6,692 bases of DNA from Halomonas sp. (GTDB lineage: Bacteria; Pseudomonadota; Gammaproteobacteria; Pseudomonadales; Oleiphilaceae). A model generated the notes under the pieces. That model saw only the letters and a program-made list of their open reading frames with translations, did not search any database and had not been told where the DNA came from. Shown here in pieces: positions 4,229 to 6,692 of this stretch. The first letter of the stretch is position 1, and each line of letters opens with the position of its first letter. The DNA lies in NCBI GenBank assembly GCA_007135745.1, contig SLIH01000193.1, positions 1 to 6,692 on the forward strand. Reading direction: 5' to 3'. The position numbers and the translations under genes are program-made.

Positions 4229-5995
4229 GTGAAACTCAATCGCTTTTATCGGGATGAGCTCAATTTTCTCCGCCTTCAGGGGCGGGAATTTGCTCAGTCC
4301 CACCCACAGTTGACTCGATTTCTTTCCGAGGAAAGCCTGGATCCGGATGTGGAGCGCCTCCTCGAGGGGTTTGCCTTCCTCACCGGCCGTTTGCGGGAGA
4401 AAGTGGAAGATGAGTTTCCGGAGCTGACCCATTCCCTGTTGGCCATGCTCTGGCCCAATTATCTGCGCCCCGTTCCCAGTGCCACCATCGTGCGTTTTGA
4501 CCCGCATCGGCATGCCTTGAGTGAATCTCAGGTGATCCCGCGCGGAACCCGGCTCGATAGCCGGCCGGTGCTTGGAACGCCCTGTCATTTCCGCACCTGT
4601 CATGATGTGAATGTTCATCCCCTGGCTGTGGAAGCTGTCGCCGCCACACACTCGCGGGAAGTCTCCGAGGTGGCAATGGACCTGTCCGTACACACGGATC
4701 AGCCCCTGCGGGAGCTGGGGCTGGACAGCCTCAGGCTGCATCTCGGCGGTGAGCGTTACACGGCGCAGACGCTCTATCTCTGGCTGAGCCATTATCTGGA
4801 GCGCATTACCGTGGAGGTGGGGGACGCCAGCTTTGGTATGCCACTGGATAACCTTGCGGCCGTGGGTTTCTCCGCAGCGGAGAGCCTGCTGCCCTATCCG
4901 CGCAATGCCTTTGATGGCTACCGGATTCTGCAGGAATACCTCTGCTTCCCGGAGGCCTTCCACTTCTTTGATCTGGCGGGTCTGAAAAAGGCGTTGCCGG
5001 GGCAGGTCCTGGAGAATTTCCGCATACGCTTCCGCTTCAGCCGCACACTGCCGCCGGATGCGCACATTGATCGGGAGAGCCTGCAGCTTCACTGCACGCC
5101 GGCGGTTAATCTGTTCGAGCATGAGGCGGATCCCATTGACCTCAATGGCCGCCAGACCGAATACCCCATTCGGCCCGCGACGCGCCAACCGGAAGCATTT
5201 GAGGTCTTCAGCGTGGATCGGGTCGAGGGCTGGCTCGATGAGGGCGAAGGCCGGCTGCGTGGCAAGCCGAGGCCCTACACGCCCTTTGAAAGCTTTGACC
5301 ATCAGATCGAACGCGAGCGCCACCGCGAGGCCCTCTACTACCGTGTGCGTGTGCGCGAGAGTCTGCGTGATGATGGCTTCGATCACGCCATTTCCTTTGT
5401 GCGGGGTGATGAAAGTGAGTGTCTGCATCGCAATGAGACCATCTCGCTGACCTTGACCTGCACCAATCGGGAGCTGCCGGAGCAGCTGGCGGTGGGTGAT
5501 ATCTGTGTGCCCACAGCGACGACCCCGGGCTTTGTTGCCTTCCGCAACATCACCCGGCCAACGCCCACCCTTCGGCCCTCGCTGGATGGCAGTCTGCTAT
5601 GGACGCTGATCTCCAATCTCTCGCTCAATTATCAGTCGCTGCTGTCGCTCGATGCACTGAAATCAGTGCTCAGGGTCTATGACTTCCGTGCGTTGGTGGA
5701 CCGCCAGGCCGAACGTGTCTCGCAGCAGCGGCTCAACGGTATTACCGATGTCAGTACGGCACCGGAGGACCGGCTTTACCGGGGGCTCCCGGTGCGAGGC
5801 ATTGCCACCAGACTGACGCTGGACCCGCGCTGTTTCGGTTCCGAAGGTGATCTCTATCTGTTCGGCACCGTGCTCAGCCGGTTTTTCGGCCTTTACGCCA
5901 GCATCAATTCGTTTCATCGGCTGGAAGTGATTAACCAGCAGAATCAGGAGCAGTACACATGGACGTGTCAGGCGGGACAGCAGCCTCTCGTTTAG
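4229..5995 (+). CDS. tssF: TssF (VasA), T6SS baseplate protein
   Basis: TssF is the large baseplate wedge protein, binding TssG and TssE (two TssF per TssG in known structures) and helping to dock VgrG and TssK. The 588-residue protein has the strongly conserved N-terminal region: F-Y-R-D-E-L-N-F-L-R (6-15), D-P-D-V-E-R-L-L-E-G-F-A-F-L (38-51) and E-L-T-H-S-L-L-A-M-L-W-P-N-Y-L-R-P-V-P-S (65-84). Length is normal for the family. The start is GTG 4229, supported by AAGGGAG (4213-4219) nine bases upstream and by the family N-terminus beginning directly at this codon. The 78-base gap after tssE contains a hairpin. The 3' end overlaps tssG by 37 bases. A long antisense reading frame opposite the gene is a composition shadow. 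Confidence 0.95.
   Translation: MKLNRFYRDELNFLRLQGREFAQSHPQLTRFLSEESLDPDVERLLEGFAFLTGRLREKVEDEFPELTHSLLAMLWPNYLRPVPSATIVRFDPHRHALSESQVIPRGTRLDSRPVLGTPCHFRTCHDVNVHPLAVEAVAATHSREVSEVAMDLSVHTDQPLRELGLDSLRLHLGGERYTAQTLYLWLSHYLERITVEVGDASFGMPLDNLAAVGFSAAESLLPYPRNAFDGYRILQEYLCFPEAFHFFDLAGLKKALPGQVLENFRIRFRFSRTLPPDAHIDRESLQLHCTPAVNLFEHEADPIDLNGRQTEYPIRPATRQPEAFEVFSVDRVEGWLDEGEGRLRGKPRPYTPFESFDHQIERERHREALYYRVRVRESLRDDGFDHAISFVRGDESECLHRNETISLTLTCTNRELPEQLAVGDICVPTATTPGFVAFRNITRPTPTLRPSLDGSLLWTLISNLSLNYQSLLSLDALKSVLRVYDFRALVDRQAERVSQQRLNGITDVSTAPEDRLYRGLPVRGIATRLTLDPRCFGSEGDLYLFGTVLSRFFGLYASINSFHRLEVINQQNQEQYTWTCQAGQQPLV
5946..5961 (+). promoter_or_regulatory. Ribosome binding site and start of tssG inside tssF
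   Basis: AGGAG (5946-5950) with an eight-base spacer to ATG 5959 lies fully within the tssF coding region, 37 bases before its end. It decides the tssG start and implies that ribosomes translating tssF cover this site. Confidence 0.7.
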
Positions 5996-6692
5996 GTCTG
6001 CAGCCGGTGCTGGACGACGCCCGGCGTTACAGCTTCTTCCAGCTCGTGGACCTGATTCACCGGTTTCACGACGATGACCTGGAGGATCCGGCAGGGGTTC
6101 GCCCGGAGCAGGAGCGCATCCGCTTCTCCTCCTCCGCCGGGCTTGGTTTTCCCGGGACGGATGTCGTCGGCGCCTCCGGCTCACCGGACGGTGAAGACCC
6201 CTATAAGCTGGAAGTGAGTTTTCTCGGGCTGCATGGCAGCCAGTCGCCTCTGCCCGGTTTCTATCTTGAGGAGCTGGCCTGGGAGTACAGCCAGGATCAG
6301 GGGATACAGCGGTTTTTCCTGGATTTTTTCAATCACCGGCTGCTGACCCTGTTCCACCGCATCTGGCGCAAGTACCGCTACTACGTCCGTTACCGTCCCG
6401 GCGCCAGCGATGGCTTTTCCGATCACATCCTCGCTCTGGCGGGGCTGTCCGATCCGGCGCTGCGCCGCAATGCCGCGGTCAGTGAGAGCAAGCTGCTGTC
6501 CTATGCCGGCATGCTGGCCGGGCGCAGTCGCTCACCCGAGGTGGTCTGCGGGGTCATCGCGCACTGTTTTGACCTCAGTGACGTCACCATCGAGCCCTTT
6601 GTGCTGCGTAAGGTGGCGGTGCCGCAGGATCAGCAGACCGCTTTGGGCGGACGCAATGCGCGCCTCGGCCAGGATACCGTTATGGGAGATTC
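5959..6692 (+). CDS. tssG: TssG (VasB), T6SS baseplate protein, 3' end outside window
   Basis: The frame opened by ATG 5959 stays open to the window edge (244 complete codons, no stop seen), so the gene is incomplete only because the window ends. TssG is the smaller core baseplate protein that bridges two TssF copies and contacts TssE and TssK. Family features visible: Y-S-F-F-Q-L-V (24-30), I-R-F-S-S-S-A-G-L-G-F-P (54-65), V-S-F-L-G-L-H-G (86-93) followed by the P-L-P-G-F-Y segment (98-102), and L-D-F-F-N-H-R-L-L-T-L-F-H-R-I-W-R-K-Y-R (121-140), the TssG signature helix. AGGAG (5946-5950) lies eight bases before the ATG, inside tssF. Full TssG proteins run to roughly 330-350 residues, so about a quarter to a third is missing. 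The overlap suggests translational coupling with TssF. Confidence 0.94.
   Translation, partial: MDVSGGTAASRLGLQPVLDDARRYSFFQLVDLIHRFHDDDLEDPAGVRPEQERIRFSSSAGLGFPGTDVVGASGSPDGEDPYKLEVSFLGLHGSQSPLPGFYLEELAWEYSQDQGIQRFFLDFFNHRLLTLFHRIWRKYRYYVRYRPGASDGFSDHILALAGLSDPALRRNAAVSESKLLSYAGMLAGRSRSPEVVCGVIAHCFDLSDVTIEPFVLRKVAVPQDQQTALGGRNARLGQDTVMGD

Noticed and set aside
4151..5428. 425-codon open reading frame on the minus strand
   Set aside because: It lies opposite tssF, whose protein is clearly recognisable. The translated antisense product has no recognisable domain, and GC-rich coding DNA commonly leaves such open frames.
5663..6184. Arginine/proline-rich minus-strand frame across the tssF-tssG junction
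   Set aside because: The composition is low-complexity and typical of an antisense shadow. Both sense genes are conserved here.
909..6692. A previously undescribed protein system
   Set aside because: All genes in the cluster are recognisable core T6SS components of normal length and order. Nothing new is encoded in the proteins; the novelty, if any, is in the regulation.

Overview
The window looks like chromosomal DNA of a gammaproteobacterium. The supporting signs are moderately high GC coding sequence, clear Shine-Dalgarno sites, a GG-N10-G(T) sigma54-type promoter, and T6SS proteins resembling the Vibrio cholerae VAS / Pseudomonas HSI-II type. A marine genus such as Marinobacter or a relative is possible, but the sequence alone cannot fix the genus.

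Layout: bases 1-101 hold the 3' end of an acyl-CoA-binding protein gene. Bases 201-692 encode a hotdog-fold DUF4442 (thioesterase-like) protein. Both look like housekeeping flank. A 216-bp intergenic region (693-908) carries regulatory structure: paired GCAA-N4-TTGC motifs, an AT-rich stretch with a possible sigma70 promoter, and a good sigma54 -24/-12 element. It leads into a type VI secretion cluster, all on the + strand: hcp (909-1427), tssB/vipA (1621-2130), tssC/vipB (2238-3722), tssE (3731-4150), tssF (4229-5995) and tssG (5959 to the window edge, incomplete).

How the genes work together: TssB and TssC form the contractile sheath. Hcp hexamers form the inner tube that is expelled. TssE, TssF and TssG (with TssK, outside the window) form the baseplate on which tube and sheath assemble. 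The spike (VgrG/PAAR), membrane complex (TssJLM), TssA, ClpV and any effectors are not in the window.

The most interesting material is non-coding. The 12-bp motif GC(A/G)AAAA(G/A)TTGC occurs twice upstream of the sigma54 element of hcp and once upstream of tssB, which suggests one regulator controls both. A strong hairpin follows hcp and could terminate most transcripts, so that Hcp is made in excess. A perfect 14-bp palindrome overlaps the candidate -10 of a tssB promoter. I found no evidence of an undescribed protein system here; the protein-coding content is a standard T6SS.
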